A DNA stretch of 43,073 bases from Burkholderia cepacia (GCF_001039005.1 NZ_LDWR01000088.1:1-43073), one strand, 5' to 3'; shown: positions 23,584 through 34,664, counted from the first letter of the stretch. Made by a program: numbers and translations. Notes: a model not told the origin generated them from the sequence alone.

Positions 23584-24261
23584 TCACCAGCTCAGCTCGA
23601 TGCCGTCGTACTGGAAGAAACGGCCGTTGGCCTGCGACACGTCCGCGCCGGCTTCGGCGATCACGCGGCGCATGCCGGTCACGCTGGTTTCCGGATCGAT
23701 CGCGGCCTGCGCGCCGCCCATGTCGGTGCGCACCCAGCCGGGATGGAGCGAGATGCACGCGGCGTGACGCGTCTGCAGCGACGCGATGCGCAGCACGTCG
23801 TTCAGCGCGGCCTTGCTCGCGCGATACAGCCAGCCGGTGGTGCCGGTCGCCTCGGCGATGCTGCCCATCCGGCTCGACACGACGGCCAGCACACCGCGCG
23901 CATCCTCGACGAGCGGCAGCAGGATCGGCAGCAACTGCATCGGCCCGCGCACGTTCGTGTGCATCACCGCGTCGAAATCCTCGGCGGTGATCGTCTCGAC
24001 GCCTTCGGTGCGCGGCCCGTAGACGCCCGACACGAGCACGGCCGCATCGAGCCGCTCGCCGTCGAGCTTCCAGCCGAGCGCCGCGATCTGCTCCGGCTGC
24101 GCGATGTCGAGCGCATGCGCTTGCGCGCCGAGCGCGTGCAGTTCGGTGAGCGACGCTTCGTCGCGCGCGGTGGCGATCACGTTCCAGCCGTCGCGCCGGT
24201 ATTGCCGGACGAATTCGCGGCCGAGGCCGCGCGATGCGCCGACGATCAGTACGGTTTTCAT
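23584..24261 (-). CDS. Short-chain dehydrogenase/reductase
   Basis: 225-residue cytosolic SDR. The cofactor loop is GASRGLG (8-14), the serine lies in VVSSRMGS near 127-134, and the catalytic Tyr/Lys pair is in WLYRASKAAL near 144-153. The following HPGWVRTDMGG is typical of small C-factor-like (CsgA-like) SDRs. The basic residue after the second cofactor strand (ATARDEASL) suggests NADP preference. The start is the ATG at 24259-24261 with AAGGAG eight bases upstream. It lies 90 bases downstream of the carbonic anhydrase gene and upstream of ychJ in the same direction. The substrate is unknown. Confidence 0.88.
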   Translation of the reverse strand: MKTVLIVGASRGLGREFVRQYRRDGWNVIATARDEASLTELHALGAQAHALDIAQPEQIAALGWKLDGERLDAAVLVSGVYGPRTEGVETITAEDFDAVMHTNVRGPMQLLPILLPLVEDARGVLAVVSSRMGSIAEATGTTGWLYRASKAALNDVLRIASLQTRHAACISLHPGWVRTDMGGAQAAIDPETSVTGMRRVIAEAGADVSQANGRFFQYDGIELSW

Positions 24262-24351
24262 GCCCGTCGCTCCTTTGCAGTGCCGTGGTGACGGCGTCAG
24301 GTCAGTTCGATGCAGGTTGCCGTTGCGTCGCCGCAGACACGGAACGCGTGC

Positions 24352-25119
24352 TTACTCCGCGTCCCCGCACGGCTTCAGCGTATCGACCACCGCCTGCGCG
24401 ACTTCGTTCATTTGCGCGGCATCGGCGACGACCATGTCGTTGTCGGGCGCATGCTGGCCGCGTGCGGTGAGCGCGGCAACGCAGCGCTTGTAGGTTTCGT
24501 CGAGCGCGTCGAAGCTCGACACGGCCATCCCGAGGTTGCGCATCCGGCCGTCGTGCACGCCGTACACGAGCCCGTGCACGGTGAGCGACTGGCCGCGCGC
24601 CCACGCGTCGTTGACGATCGTCGTGCGGCACACGTTGACGACCTGCTCGATCGAATTCAGTTCGATCAGGCGGCGATAACGCGCTTCGCCCACCGGCCAT
24701 TCGTCGAGCAGCGCCGCGTGGCGCTCGCGCACGTCCTGCACGTGATGCAGCCAGTTGTCCGCGAGGCCGACGCGGCGGTTGTGCAGCGCCGCGTTCACGC
24801 CCGAGCAGCCGTAGTGGCCGACGACCATGATGTGCTTCACGCGCAGGATGTCGACCGCGAACTGGATCACCGACAGGCAGTTCAGGTCGCTGTGCACGAC
24901 GACGTTCGCGATGTTACGGTGCACGAACACTTCGCCCGGCGGCAGGCCGATGATCTGGTTCGCGGGCACGCGCGAATCCGAGCAGCCGATCCACAGATAT
25001 TCGGGCGCCTGCTGGTCGGCCAGGCGCGTGAAGAACTCGGGATCGTCGGCGAGCTTGCGTTTGACCCACGCGTCGTTGTTGTCGAACAGGTGTGAAAGCG
25101 GGTTGTCTTGGGTGTTCAT
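24352..25119 (-). CDS. can: Beta-class carbonic anhydrase
   Basis: Zinc enzyme interconverting CO2 and bicarbonate. 255 residues, against about 220 for E. coli Can; the excess is a C-terminal tail after residue 220. The zinc ligands are C46, D48 (in CSDSR), H102 and C105 (in GHYGCSG), and the pattern HLFDNNDAWVKRKLADDPEFF opens the protein as in proteobacterial Can. It is encoded 56 bases after aceK in the same direction, so the two may share a transcript. Bicarbonate supply is relevant to the biotin-dependent carboxylases, including the one in this window, but no direct regulatory link is visible. Confidence 0.95.
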   Translation of the reverse strand: MNTQDNPLSHLFDNNDAWVKRKLADDPEFFTRLADQQAPEYLWIGCSDSRVPANQIIGLPPGEVFVHRNIANVVVHSDLNCLSVIQFAVDILRVKHIMVVGHYGCSGVNAALHNRRVGLADNWLHHVQDVRERHAALLDEWPVGEARYRRLIELNSIEQVVNVCRTTIVNDAWARGQSLTVHGLVYGVHDGRMRNLGMAVSSFDALDETYKRCVAALTARGQHAPDNDMVVADAAQMNEVAQAVVDTLKPCGDAE

Positions 25120-25175
25120 CGGTGTGGATTCCGTGTGCGGAAATCAGGTCGATATCGGATTCGGTGTCACCGGCG

Positions 25176-26993
25176 TCAGGCGGCGCGCTGAGCGTCGCCT
25201 TCGCCGTCGTTCTGGTCCGTCGCGCCGAAGCGCGCCGGGTAGCGCGCGCTGAAGCGCAGCGCCGCGTCGTACGGATAAAAATCAGGCAATTCGCCCTGCA
25301 GCAGCTTGTCCTTGCTCGCCTGCCACAGCGCGGGATCGAAAAAGTCCGCGTGATGCTGCATGAAGGCGCCACGCACGCGCGGGTCGCCGAGCAGGAACGG
25401 CCCGTAGGTCTCCGGAAAGATGTCGTGCGGGCCGACGGTATACCACGGTTCGCCGGACAGCTCGTCTTCCTCGTTGCGCGGCGGCGGCACGCGGCGCACG
25501 TTGCAGTCGGTCAGGTACTCGATTTCGTCGTAGTCGTAGAACACGACGCGGCCGTGGCGCGTGACGCCGAAGTTCTTGTACAGCATGTCGCCGGGGAAGA
25601 TGTTCGCCTTCATCAGCTCCTTCACCGCGTTGCCGTATTCCTTCACGCCGTGCTCGATGTCCGCGTCGGTGCCGTTCTGCAGGTACAGGTTGAGCGGCGT
25701 CATCCGGCGCTCGATATACAGGTGCTTGATCACGAGATTGTCGTCCTCGTATTCGAGCAGCGACGGCACTTCCTTCTCCAGCTCGCGCACCAGCGCGTGG
25801 TCGAGCCGCGCGAGCGGCAGCGCGACGCTCGAATACTCGAGCGTGTCGGCCATCCGCCCGAGGCGGTCGTGGCGCTTCACGAGCTGGTACTTCTCCATGA
25901 TCTGCGCGCGCGTCGTTTCCTTCGGCGGCGGGAAGTGATCCTTGATGATCTTGAACACGTACGGGAACGACGGCAGCGTGAACACGAGCATCACGAGGCC
26001 CTTGATCCCGGGCGCGATGATGAAGCGGTCGCTCGAATGCGACAGGTGGTGCAGCAGGTCGCGGTAGAACAGGTTCTTGCCCTGCTTCTGCAGGCCGACC
26101 GACGTGTAGATTTCCGCCTTCGGCTTGCCGGGCATGATCGTGCACAGGAAGTCGACGTACGCGGACGGCACGCCCATGTCGACGAGGAAATACGAGTGCG
26201 AGAAGCTGAAGATGATCTGCAGCAGGTCGCGGCGCAGCAGCACGGTGTCGAGCGCGAGCAGGCCCGGGCGCACGTGGCGGATCGGCACCGCGAACGGCAG
26301 CACGCGGTCGGCGTTGATGATGCGGCCGACGATGTACGCGCTCTTGTTGCGGAAGAACAGCGACGACAGCACGTGGATCTGGAAATTCGGCGCTTCGTCG
26401 AAGCGGCCGAATTCGTCGTCGATCGCCTGCATCACGCACGCGATGTCGCGCGTGAGATCCTCGAACGCCGGTTCGAGCTGGAAGTTCGTGACGATGCGCT
26501 CGAGCGTGACCGCGAGCCCGTCGGTGCCCGGATAGTACGCACGGTAGGTCGGTTTCGCGGCCGGCTCGTCGTTCTCGAGATATTCGGTCGAGATCGCCGG
26601 GCGCACGAAGATGAAATCGTTGCTGAAATACGAGCGGTGCAGGATCTTGCAGCACACCGAATTGAAGAACGTTTCCGCGCACTCGGGCTGGCGGTGCGAC
26701 GTAAGCAGGCCGATGTAGTGCAGCTTGATTTGCTGCCAGACCTCGTCGTCGATGTTCTCCGCGTCGTATTCGTCTTCCAGCCACTCGACGCATTCCTGCA
26801 CGCGTTCGTCGTACGACGTGATCCGCTCGCGCGCGAGCCGCTGCAGCCCGTGCCAGTCGGCGCGCTCGTACAGCGTCTTCGCCTCGACGGCCGCTTCGCG
26901 GAAGATCCGGTAGTGGCGGTCGAAGTTTTCGAGCATCGTCTGCGCGACGTCGAAACCGATCTGCGAAGACAGCAGTTTGGGGAAGTGATTCAT
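25176..26993 (-). CDS. aceK: Isocitrate dehydrogenase kinase/phosphatase
   Basis: Bifunctional enzyme that phosphorylates and dephosphorylates isocitrate dehydrogenase, setting the split between the TCA cycle and the glyoxylate shunt. 605 residues, the typical Burkholderia length. Recognisable blocks: MNHFPKLLSSQIGFDVAQT at the start, FFNSVCCKILHRSYFSNDFI, the ATP-binding region around GIKGLVMLVFTLPSFPYVFK, and NIFPGDMLYKNFGVTRHGRV in the kinase-like core. I chose the ATG at 26991-26993 because it matches other AceK N-termini; the frame stays open to 27047. In enterics aceK lies with aceBA; here no aceA or aceB is nearby. Confidence 0.96.
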   Translation of the reverse strand: MNHFPKLLSSQIGFDVAQTMLENFDRHYRIFREAAVEAKTLYERADWHGLQRLARERITSYDERVQECVEWLEDEYDAENIDDEVWQQIKLHYIGLLTSHRQPECAETFFNSVCCKILHRSYFSNDFIFVRPAISTEYLENDEPAAKPTYRAYYPGTDGLAVTLERIVTNFQLEPAFEDLTRDIACVMQAIDDEFGRFDEAPNFQIHVLSSLFFRNKSAYIVGRIINADRVLPFAVPIRHVRPGLLALDTVLLRRDLLQIIFSFSHSYFLVDMGVPSAYVDFLCTIMPGKPKAEIYTSVGLQKQGKNLFYRDLLHHLSHSSDRFIIAPGIKGLVMLVFTLPSFPYVFKIIKDHFPPPKETTRAQIMEKYQLVKRHDRLGRMADTLEYSSVALPLARLDHALVRELEKEVPSLLEYEDDNLVIKHLYIERRMTPLNLYLQNGTDADIEHGVKEYGNAVKELMKANIFPGDMLYKNFGVTRHGRVVFYDYDEIEYLTDCNVRRVPPPRNEEDELSGEPWYTVGPHDIFPETYGPFLLGDPRVRGAFMQHHADFFDPALWQASKDKLLQGELPDFYPYDAALRFSARYPARFGATDQNDGEGDAQRAA

Positions 26994-27298
26994 TGCGTGC
27001 AGGCTCGTTCGGGAGGGGCTGTAAGCACTCGCCATTTTAGCGCCCAAGTCGGCGTTTCAATGACTTTAGCGGGGACGCACCGGCGGTCGTCAATCGGCGC
27101 GTTATTCGCCGTTGGGGGCCGTTCGGTGCATCTTCGCGTAAAGATACGGGTACGGAACCGATTCTGACACGAACTTTTTTTGACGGGCCGGCTGCCGCCG
27201 GGCACGCGTTCCGCGCGACGGCGATAGAATCGACGGATCGCCCGCCGCGGCCTGCCGCCGGCGCGCATTCGCACCGATAACGACGAGACGCCCCACCG
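26994..27298. other. Divergent intergenic region between aceK and the MBL-fold gene
   Basis: 305 bases without a supported gene. It carries a TAGAAT -10-like hexamer at 27225-27230 facing the MBL-fold gene, giving a leader of about 60 bases, but without a clear -35. A T-run with TTGACG at 27174-27185 is too far upstream of it to pair well. Confidence 0.45.
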
Positions 27299-28378
27299 AT
27301 GAACGCACTGGAACACCAACTCGACTATCCCTTCGCCGACACGCTGCCTGCCGCGGGCGACACGTTCGAGGTCGCGCCCGGCGTGCGCTGGCTGCGCATG
27401 CCGCTGCCGTTCTCGCTCGACCACATCAACCTGTGGCTGCTGCGCGACGAGATCGACGGGCAGGCCGGCTGGACGATCGTCGATTGCGGGATCTCGTCAG
27501 ACGCGATCCGTACGCACTGGGAACAGATCTTCGACACGCATCTCGACGGCCTGCCGGTGCTGCGCGTGCTCGTCACGCACTGCCACCCCGATCACTTCGG
27601 GCTCGCGAACTGGCTGTGCGAAGGCGGCGACCGGGGCCGCTGGAACGTGCGGCTGTGGATGACGCTCGGCGAGTACATGTTCGGCTGCCTGATGGCGGCC
27701 GGCAACGGCTCGAACGCGGGCGGCGCGGCGGCCGCCGATCACTTCGCGCGCCACGGGCTGACCGATCCCGCCGCGCTCGACAAGCTGCGCAACCGCCGCA
27801 ACTACTACTCGGATCTCGTGCCGGCCGTGCCGCCGCGCTACCGGCGCCTGCGTGAAGGCGACGCGGTGACGATCGGCACGCGCACATGGCGTGTCGTCAC
27901 CGGCTTCGGCCATTCGCCTGAACATTGCGCGCTGCACAGCGAAGCGGACGGCGTGCTGATCTCCGGCGACATGGTGCTGCCGCGCATCTCGACCAACGTG
28001 TCGGTGTTCGATCTCGAGCCGGAAGCGAACCCGCTCGCGCTGTACCTGCAGTCGCTCGGCCGCTACGAGACGATGGCGCCCGACACGCTCGTGCTGCCGT
28101 CGCACGGCAAGCCGTTCCGCGGCGTGCGCACGCGCATCGCGCAACTGCGCGCGCACCACGACGCGCGGCTCGACGAAGTGCGCGTCGCGTGCGCGGCGCA
28201 GCCGACGAGCGCGGCCGACATCGTGCCGATCATGTTCCGCCGCCGCGAGCTCGATATCCACCAGATGACGTTCGCGCTCGGCGAGGCGCTCGCGCACCTG
28301 AACCTGCTGTGGCTCGCGGGCGAACTCGTGCGCGAGCAGGGCGACGACGGCGTGCTGCGGTTCCGCACCGCCCGCTGA
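27299..28378 (+). CDS. MBL-fold metallohydrolase
   Basis: 359-residue cytosolic metallo-beta-lactamase-fold protein. The metal site is visible: THCHPDH (93-99), then GFGHSPEHCALH near 211-222, SGDMVLPRIS near 228-237 and PSHGKPF near 272-278. The C-terminal 90 residues form a helical region, as in the LACTB2/glyoxalase II-like group. No signal peptide, so not a secreted beta-lactamase. It is divergent from aceK and ends 16 bases from the stop of the convergent ABC-F gene. The substrate may be a thioester or an acyl derivative, but that is a guess from the family only. Confidence 0.88.
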   Translation: MNALEHQLDYPFADTLPAAGDTFEVAPGVRWLRMPLPFSLDHINLWLLRDEIDGQAGWTIVDCGISSDAIRTHWEQIFDTHLDGLPVLRVLVTHCHPDHFGLANWLCEGGDRGRWNVRLWMTLGEYMFGCLMAAGNGSNAGGAAAADHFARHGLTDPAALDKLRNRRNYYSDLVPAVPPRYRRLREGDAVTIGTRTWRVVTGFGHSPEHCALHSEADGVLISGDMVLPRISTNVSVFDLEPEANPLALYLQSLGRYETMAPDTLVLPSHGKPFRGVRTRIAQLRAHHDARLDEVRVACAAQPTSAADIVPIMFRRRELDIHQMTFALGEALAHLNLLWLAGELVREQGDDGVLRFRTAR

Positions 28379-28394
28379 TACCGCTTCGTTGTCC

Positions 28395-30035
<1,641 letters not shown>

Positions 30036-30179
30036 AAGCACCTCCGAAAATGCGTGAAGACCTTCGCGCGGCGTGCGTGGCACGACGGCGAAAACATTTT
30101 GGGAAGGCTTAGTTGTTCACTTTGGCTGGCGTCCGGTATGAGGAATAGGCGCGGAGTGTAGCAAGCGCCGCACGCGGGC

Positions 30180-30212
30180 CGCAAGCGACGGGCGCGCACG
30201 CCGTCGCTTGCG
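30180..30212 (-). terminator. Strong hairpin 3' of the dppA-like gene
   Basis: Perfect 12-bp stem CGCAAGCGACGG (30180-30191) / CCGTCGCTTGCG (30201-30212) with a 9-nt loop, starting 12 bases after the stop at 30225. No T-run follows on the minus strand, so it is a transcript-end or mRNA-stabilising hairpin rather than a classic intrinsic terminator. Confidence 0.5.
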
Positions 30213-30224
30213 CGCCACGCGTGC

Positions 30225-31820
30225 TTACTGCACGGAGACCGTCGTGAAGTTCTGTCGTCCGAACGGGCTCACGTGATAGCCGCTCACGTTCGTGCGCGTG
30301 AGCGCGGCCGCGGTCGGGTAGCCGAGCGGGATCCACAGCGCCTGGTCGTGGATGATCTTCTGCGCCGCTTCGTACAGCTTCGCGCGCTTGGCCTGGTCGG
30401 CGGTCGACTTGCCGTCGGCGATCAGCTTGTCGAGCTGCGCGTCGCAGAAGCGCGCGAAGTTGATGCCCGATTTCACCGCGTTGCAGCTGAACAGCGGCGA
30501 CAGGTAGTTGTCCGGATCGCCGTTGTCGCCGGCCCAGCCCATGAACAGCATGTCATGCTGGCCGAGCTTCGCCTGCTTGATCAGCTCGCCCCATTCGATC
30601 ACCTTCACTTCCGCCTTCACGCCGATCTTCGCGAGGTCGGCCTGCAGCAGCTCCGCGCCGACCTTCGGGTTCGGGTTCAGCACGCTGCCGGTCGGGCGCG
30701 TCCAGATCGTCGTCGAGAAGCCGTTCGGGAAGCCGGCCTGCGCGAGCAGTTGCTTCGCCTTCGCGGGATCGTACGCATACGGCGAGACGTCCTTCGCGTA
30801 GCTCCACGTGTTCGGCGGATACGGGTTGTTCGCGGCCGTCGCGGTGTTGTCGAACACGACCTTCAGGTAGGTCGCGCGGTCGAACGCGAGGTTCAGCGCC
30901 TCGCGCACCTTGTCGTTGTCGAGCGGCTTTTTCTGCGTGTTCAGCGCGACGAACGCGGTCATGAACGCGGGCGTCTGCACGACCTTCAGCGCGCTTTCGC
31001 CCTTCGCGGCGAGCACGTCCTGCGGCTTCGGCGACAGCGCGATCTGGCATTCGCCGGCCTTCACCTTCTGCAGGCGTACCGACGGGTCGGGCGTGATCGC
31101 ATAGATCAGCCGGTCGACCTTCGGCTTCGTGCCCCAGTACGTCGGGTTGACGTCATAGCGGATCAGCGCGTCCTTCGTGTAGCTCTTCAGCACGAACGGG
31201 CCCGTGCCGACAGGCTTCGCGTTCAGGTCGGCCTGCTTGCCGGCCTTCAGCAACTGGTCCGCGTATTCGGCCGAGTAGATCGACGCGAAGCCCATCGTCA
31301 GGATCGGCACGAACGTCGCGTTCGGCTCGTTCAGCACGAACTTCACGGTGCTGTCGTCGACCTTCGTGACCGACTTCACGAGCTTCACGAGGCCCATCGA
31401 CTGCGCGTGCGGGAAGCCGCTCGCGCCGGCCACCTTGTGCCACGGGTTCGCATCGTCGAGCATCCGCGAGAACGTGAACACGACGTCGTCCGCATCGAGC
31501 GCGCGGCCGGGCTTGAAAGTGTCGGTGGTCTGGAACGCGACGTTCGGACGCAGGTGGAACGTGTAGGTGAGGCCGTCGGCGCTGGCGTCCCATTTGTCGG
31601 CGAGCGCGGGCACGACCTTCTTCGCGGCTTCGTCGTACGACACGAGCGTATTGAAGATCACGTCGGCCGACGCGTTGGTCGTGACGAGCGAGTTGTACTG
31701 CACGACGTCGAAGCCGTCCGGGCTCGATTCCGTGCAGACGGTGAGCGGCTTGGCGGCGGCGAGGCCGGGGGCGGCGAGTGCGGCGGCGACCGCGGCCGCG
31801 GCGAACAGCTTGACGTGCAT
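30225..31820 (-). CDS. dppA: Periplasmic dipeptide-binding protein (DppA-like)
   Basis: 531-residue solute-binding protein of the SBP_bac_5 family. Residues 1-23 are a signal peptide (MHVKLFAAAAVAAALAAPG, cleaved near AAA). The mature N-terminus LTVCTESSPDGFDVVQYNS, then LADKWDASADGLTYTFHLR and ALDADDVVFTFSRMLDDANP, match DppA. A late cysteine pair region (FSCNAVKSGINFARFC) is also typical. It delivers dipeptides, and in some bacteria heme, to a DppBCDF importer. The ATG at 31818-31820 follows GGGAGA. No permease or ATPase gene adjoins it: downstream is a hairpin and the ABC-F gene, upstream an SDR. It is therefore an isolated binding protein in this window. Confidence 0.9.
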   Translation of the reverse strand: MHVKLFAAAAVAAALAAPGLAAAKPLTVCTESSPDGFDVVQYNSLVTTNASADVIFNTLVSYDEAAKKVVPALADKWDASADGLTYTFHLRPNVAFQTTDTFKPGRALDADDVVFTFSRMLDDANPWHKVAGASGFPHAQSMGLVKLVKSVTKVDDSTVKFVLNEPNATFVPILTMGFASIYSAEYADQLLKAGKQADLNAKPVGTGPFVLKSYTKDALIRYDVNPTYWGTKPKVDRLIYAITPDPSVRLQKVKAGECQIALSPKPQDVLAAKGESALKVVQTPAFMTAFVALNTQKKPLDNDKVREALNLAFDRATYLKVVFDNTATAANNPYPPNTWSYAKDVSPYAYDPAKAKQLLAQAGFPNGFSTTIWTRPTGSVLNPNPKVGAELLQADLAKIGVKAEVKVIEWGELIKQAKLGQHDMLFMGWAGDNGDPDNYLSPLFSCNAVKSGINFARFCDAQLDKLIADGKSTADQAKRAKLYEAAQKIIHDQALWIPLGYPTAAALTRTNVSGYHVSPFGRQNFTTVSVQ

Positions 31821-32177
31821 AGGATCTCCCACGTGGCTTGTGCTTTTTGCTGGGTAACGGGATGCGGGCGCGGCCCGGAAGCGGACAGGGCCGGCGCGGC
31901 TGGCGAATAGCATACCGTCAAAGCGCACGACGCGTGAAAAAAGGCGCCGGAACGCGGCGAATTGACCGACAAACGGCTGCGTTGGCGACGGAACGGGTGT
32001 TGACGCGGCGGCGGGTGCCGCGGTGGCGGCGGGAGAGGCGGGCGGCGGGGAGCGGGCGCGGCGCCGTCAGGGCGTGCCGCGGGAGCGGCGCTGACGCAGC
32101 GGGAATTGCCGCGATATCGAAGCTTCGATGCGGCGATACGGCCCGGCGCGTGTCGCGCGGGCCGGCCCGCCGGTGTG
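31821..32177. other. Intergenic region upstream of dppA-like gene
   Basis: 357 bases, very GC-rich, with Arg-rich spurious open frames only. On the minus strand TATGCT (about 31912-31917) could be a -10 for the dppA-like gene, with no good -35. An imperfect hairpin (about 32139-32165, GGCCC/GGGCC arms) follows the SDR stop but lacks a T-run. Confidence 0.4.
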
Positions 32178-32951
32178 TCAGTGCGCGCCGGCCTTCGGCT
32201 TGCGCGGCGCCTTCTCGAACAGGCGGTCGTACAGCCAGCGCGGCAGCACGTGCAGCACCTTCGCGACGACGCCCATCTGCCACGGAATCACGCGGAACGC
32301 GTGCTGCCGCGCGATCGCGCGCGCCGCGCGCGCGGCGAAGCGGTCGGCGTCCATCAGGAACGGCATCCGGTACGGGTTGTGCGCGGTCATCGGTGTGCGG
32401 ATGTAGCCGGGCGCGATCGTCACGACGCCGACGCCGGCGGCGCGCAGTTCGACGCGCAGCGATTCGAGATACTTGATCGCGGCCGATTTCGACGCGCTGT
32501 ACGCGCCGGAGCCGGGCAGGCCGCGCACGCCGGCGACGCTCGCGACGCCGACCAGCGTGCCGTGGCGCGAAGCCGTCATCGGGCCGACGAACGGCTCGAA
32601 CGTCGCGACCATCCCGTAGTAGTTGATGTCCATCACGTTGCGGAACGTCGCGAGATCGCCCTGGCCCGTGACGGCGCCCTGGCTGATGCCCGCGTTCGCG
32701 ATCACGACGTCGGGACAGCCGTGCGTCGCGATGAACGACGCGGCGGCCGTCGCGAGCGCGTCGGCATCGCGCACGTCGGCGGAATAGACGGTGATGGACA
32801 GCTTCGGGAACCGCCGCGCGAACGCATCGAGCGCATCGGTGCGGCGCGCGACGAGCGCGAGCGTGGCGCCCTGACGGGCGTATTCCTCGGCCATCGCGAG
32901 GCCGAGGCCGCTCGACGCGCCGGTGATGAAGACCTTCAGCGGAGTAGTCAT
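32178..32951 (-). CDS. Short-chain dehydrogenase/reductase
   Basis: 257-residue classical SDR. Cofactor loop TGASSGLG (10-17), NAG in VVIANAGISQG, catalytic serine in VASVAGVRG, and YSASKSAAIKYLESLRVEL with the Tyr/Lys pair near 151-155, followed by APGYIRTPMT. The basic residues after strand two (LVARRTDAL) suggest NADPH. The C-terminal 40 residues are basic, hydrophobic in part (PWQMGVVAKVLHVLPRWL), and may associate with the membrane. It begins 19 bases after dsbA, the last gene of the argS-SPOR-dsbA-SDR series. The substrate is unknown. Confidence 0.9.
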   Translation of the reverse strand: MTTPLKVFITGASSGLGLAMAEEYARQGATLALVARRTDALDAFARRFPKLSITVYSADVRDADALATAAASFIATHGCPDVVIANAGISQGAVTGQGDLATFRNVMDINYYGMVATFEPFVGPMTASRHGTLVGVASVAGVRGLPGSGAYSASKSAAIKYLESLRVELRAAGVGVVTIAPGYIRTPMTAHNPYRMPFLMDADRFAARAARAIARQHAFRVIPWQMGVVAKVLHVLPRWLYDRLFEKAPRKPKAGAH

Positions 32952-32970
32952 GCCGGCGCGCGGGCGGGGA

Positions 32971-33609
32971 TCAGAGCTTCTTGTCCTGAACCTGCTTCAC
33001 GAGGAAGTCGAGCACCTGGGCCGTACCCGGGATGCTGTTCGTGTAAGCGGGACCCGTCTTGTACTTGCCCTGGATGACGACCGTCGGCACGCCGTCGATC
33101 GCGTAGTCCTTCAGCAGCTTGGCCGACTGGTTCACCTCGCCCTGCACGCTGAACGAGTTGTACGCGTCCGTGAACTGCTTCTTGTCGACGCCCTGCGTGG
33201 CCAGGAAGTCGGCCTGTGCCTGCGGCGTCAGCAGGTAGTTCTTCTGCTTGTGGATCGCGTTGAAGATCGCCGGCGTGACCTTCTCGGAGATGCCGAGCGC
33301 GGACACCGCGTAGTACAGCTTCGAGTGCGGGACGAAATCGTCGCGGAAGGCGACCGGCACGCGCTTGAAGTCGATCTTGTCGCCCTGCTTCTTCACCCAG
33401 GCCTCGACCGTCGGCTCGAATTCGTAGCAGTGCGGGCAGCCGTACCAGAAGAACTCGATCACCTCGACCTTGCCGGCCGGCGCGGACACCGGCTGCGGCG
33501 ACTTCATCACCTCGAAGTCCTTGCCGGCGACCGGCGCGGCGGGCGAAGCCTGGGCGAAACCGGCCGCGAGGCCCAGGGACAGAAGGAGCGTGCTAAGCAG
33601 TTTTTTCAT
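32971..33609 (-). CDS. dsbA: Thiol:disulfide interchange protein DsbA
   Basis: Periplasmic oxidase that introduces disulfides into exported proteins; it is reoxidised by DsbB. 212 residues with a signal peptide (1-21, ending GFAQA). The active site is C58-P-H-C61 in FFWYGCPHCYEF, and the cis-proline is P175 in IDGVPTVVI. Length and layout match betaproteobacterial DsbA, which affects virulence factors and motility in Burkholderia. It lies 69 bases after the SPOR gene and 19 bases before the SDR gene. DsbB is not in the window. Confidence 0.96.
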   Translation of the reverse strand: MKKLLSTLLLSLGLAAGFAQASPAAPVAGKDFEVMKSPQPVSAPAGKVEVIEFFWYGCPHCYEFEPTVEAWVKKQGDKIDFKRVPVAFRDDFVPHSKLYYAVSALGISEKVTPAIFNAIHKQKNYLLTPQAQADFLATQGVDKKQFTDAYNSFSVQGEVNQSAKLLKDYAIDGVPTVVIQGKYKTGPAYTNSIPGTAQVLDFLVKQVQDKKL

Positions 33610-33678
33610 GTTGTGAACGTCGAATCAGTTGCTCGGGTTGCGAAACGTAGCGGGTTCTGCGTGGGCTCGGCCGGCGGC

Positions 33679-34575
33679 TTACTGCTTCGTGAAGCGGATC
33701 ACTGCCGTGTCGACACCTGCATCGGACAGGCGCTGACGGGCCGAGTTCATATCCTCGAACTTCGAGAACGGGCCGACGCGCACGCGGAAATAGGTCACGC
33801 CGCTGACGTCGCGCTTCGACACCTTCGACTCGAAGCCCTGGAAGCCGAGGCGCGCGCGCTGCTGCTCGGCATCGCCTTCGGTCTTGTAAGCGCCGACCTG
33901 CAGGAAGTAGCCGGTATTCGCGTCGCTCGCGGTCGGCGGCTTCGCTGCCGCGGCGGCCGTGGCCGACGACGTCGGCTTCGGCGTGTTGGCGGCCACCTGC
34001 TGTTGCTGCTTTTGCGCGGCGGCTTGCTGCGCCTGCTTCTGCGCGGCGAAGCGCGCGAGGTCGTCCTCGCCGGCCTGCTGCTGCTGTTGCGCCGGCGGCG
34101 TCTTCTTCGGCGGCGTGTTGTCGGCCGGCTTCGGCGCGACGGCGACGCCGTTGCCCGACGACGGATTGTTCGACGCGGTCGTGCTGTTCGAGTTGCCGGT
34201 GCTGTTCGAACCGTTCGAACCGTTGGCCGACGGCGGCACTTCGACGATCTGCGGCTCGGGCAGCAGGCCGCCCTGGGTCTGGTTCGCGGCCTGGCCGGGC
34301 GCGGTGTTGGGCGGCGCGGGTTGCGCGGCCTGCGGCACCGGCTGGCCGGGCGTCTTGCCCTGCAGCGCGCGGTTCGGGTCGAACTGCTGCGGCTGGCTCG
34401 CGCCGGCGTCGGCCGGCGGCGGCGCGACCTTCGACACGAATGGAGACGGCGAACGCGTGATGTAGAGCGCCACCACCACGGCGATTGCGAGGCCGACGAT
34501 CAGGCCCAGCACGATTCCAAGAAATGTTCCTCCGGCTTGTTTCGATTGCTTCGAAGTTCGGCGTGGTTGTGCCAT
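33679..34575 (-). CDS. SPOR-domain membrane protein
   Basis: 298 residues: a short basic cytoplasmic start, one membrane segment (about 16-41, GTFLGIVLGLIVGLAIAVVV), a long low-complexity periplasmic linker (about 50-210) rich in Pro, Asn, Ser and then Gln/Ala, and a C-terminal SPOR domain (about 220-298) with GYFLQVGAYKTEGDAEQQRA and VRVGPFSKFEDMN. SPOR domains bind septal peptidoglycan lacking stem peptides, so a role at the division site like FtsN is likely. The ATG at 34573-34575 follows AGGTGA. It lies between argS (89-base gap) and dsbA. The linker is compositionally biased, with runs of Gln and NS/NGS repeats. Confidence 0.9.
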   Translation of the reverse strand: MAQPRRTSKQSKQAGGTFLGIVLGLIVGLAIAVVVALYITRSPSPFVSKVAPPPADAGASQPQQFDPNRALQGKTPGQPVPQAAQPAPPNTAPGQAANQTQGGLLPEPQIVEVPPSANGSNGSNSTGNSNSTTASNNPSSGNGVAVAPKPADNTPPKKTPPAQQQQQAGEDDLARFAAQKQAQQAAAQKQQQQVAANTPKPTSSATAAAAAKPPTASDANTGYFLQVGAYKTEGDAEQQRARLGFQGFESKVSKRDVSGVTYFRVRVGPFSKFEDMNSARQRLSDAGVDTAVIRFTKQ

Positions 34576-34664
34576 TGCTTGAGTCACCTGCAAAAAGAAT
34601 CGTGAAAAGGCCGCGGCGGGCGCTGCCGCGGCCATTCGCTGCCCGGTTCGGGCCGCTTACATCC

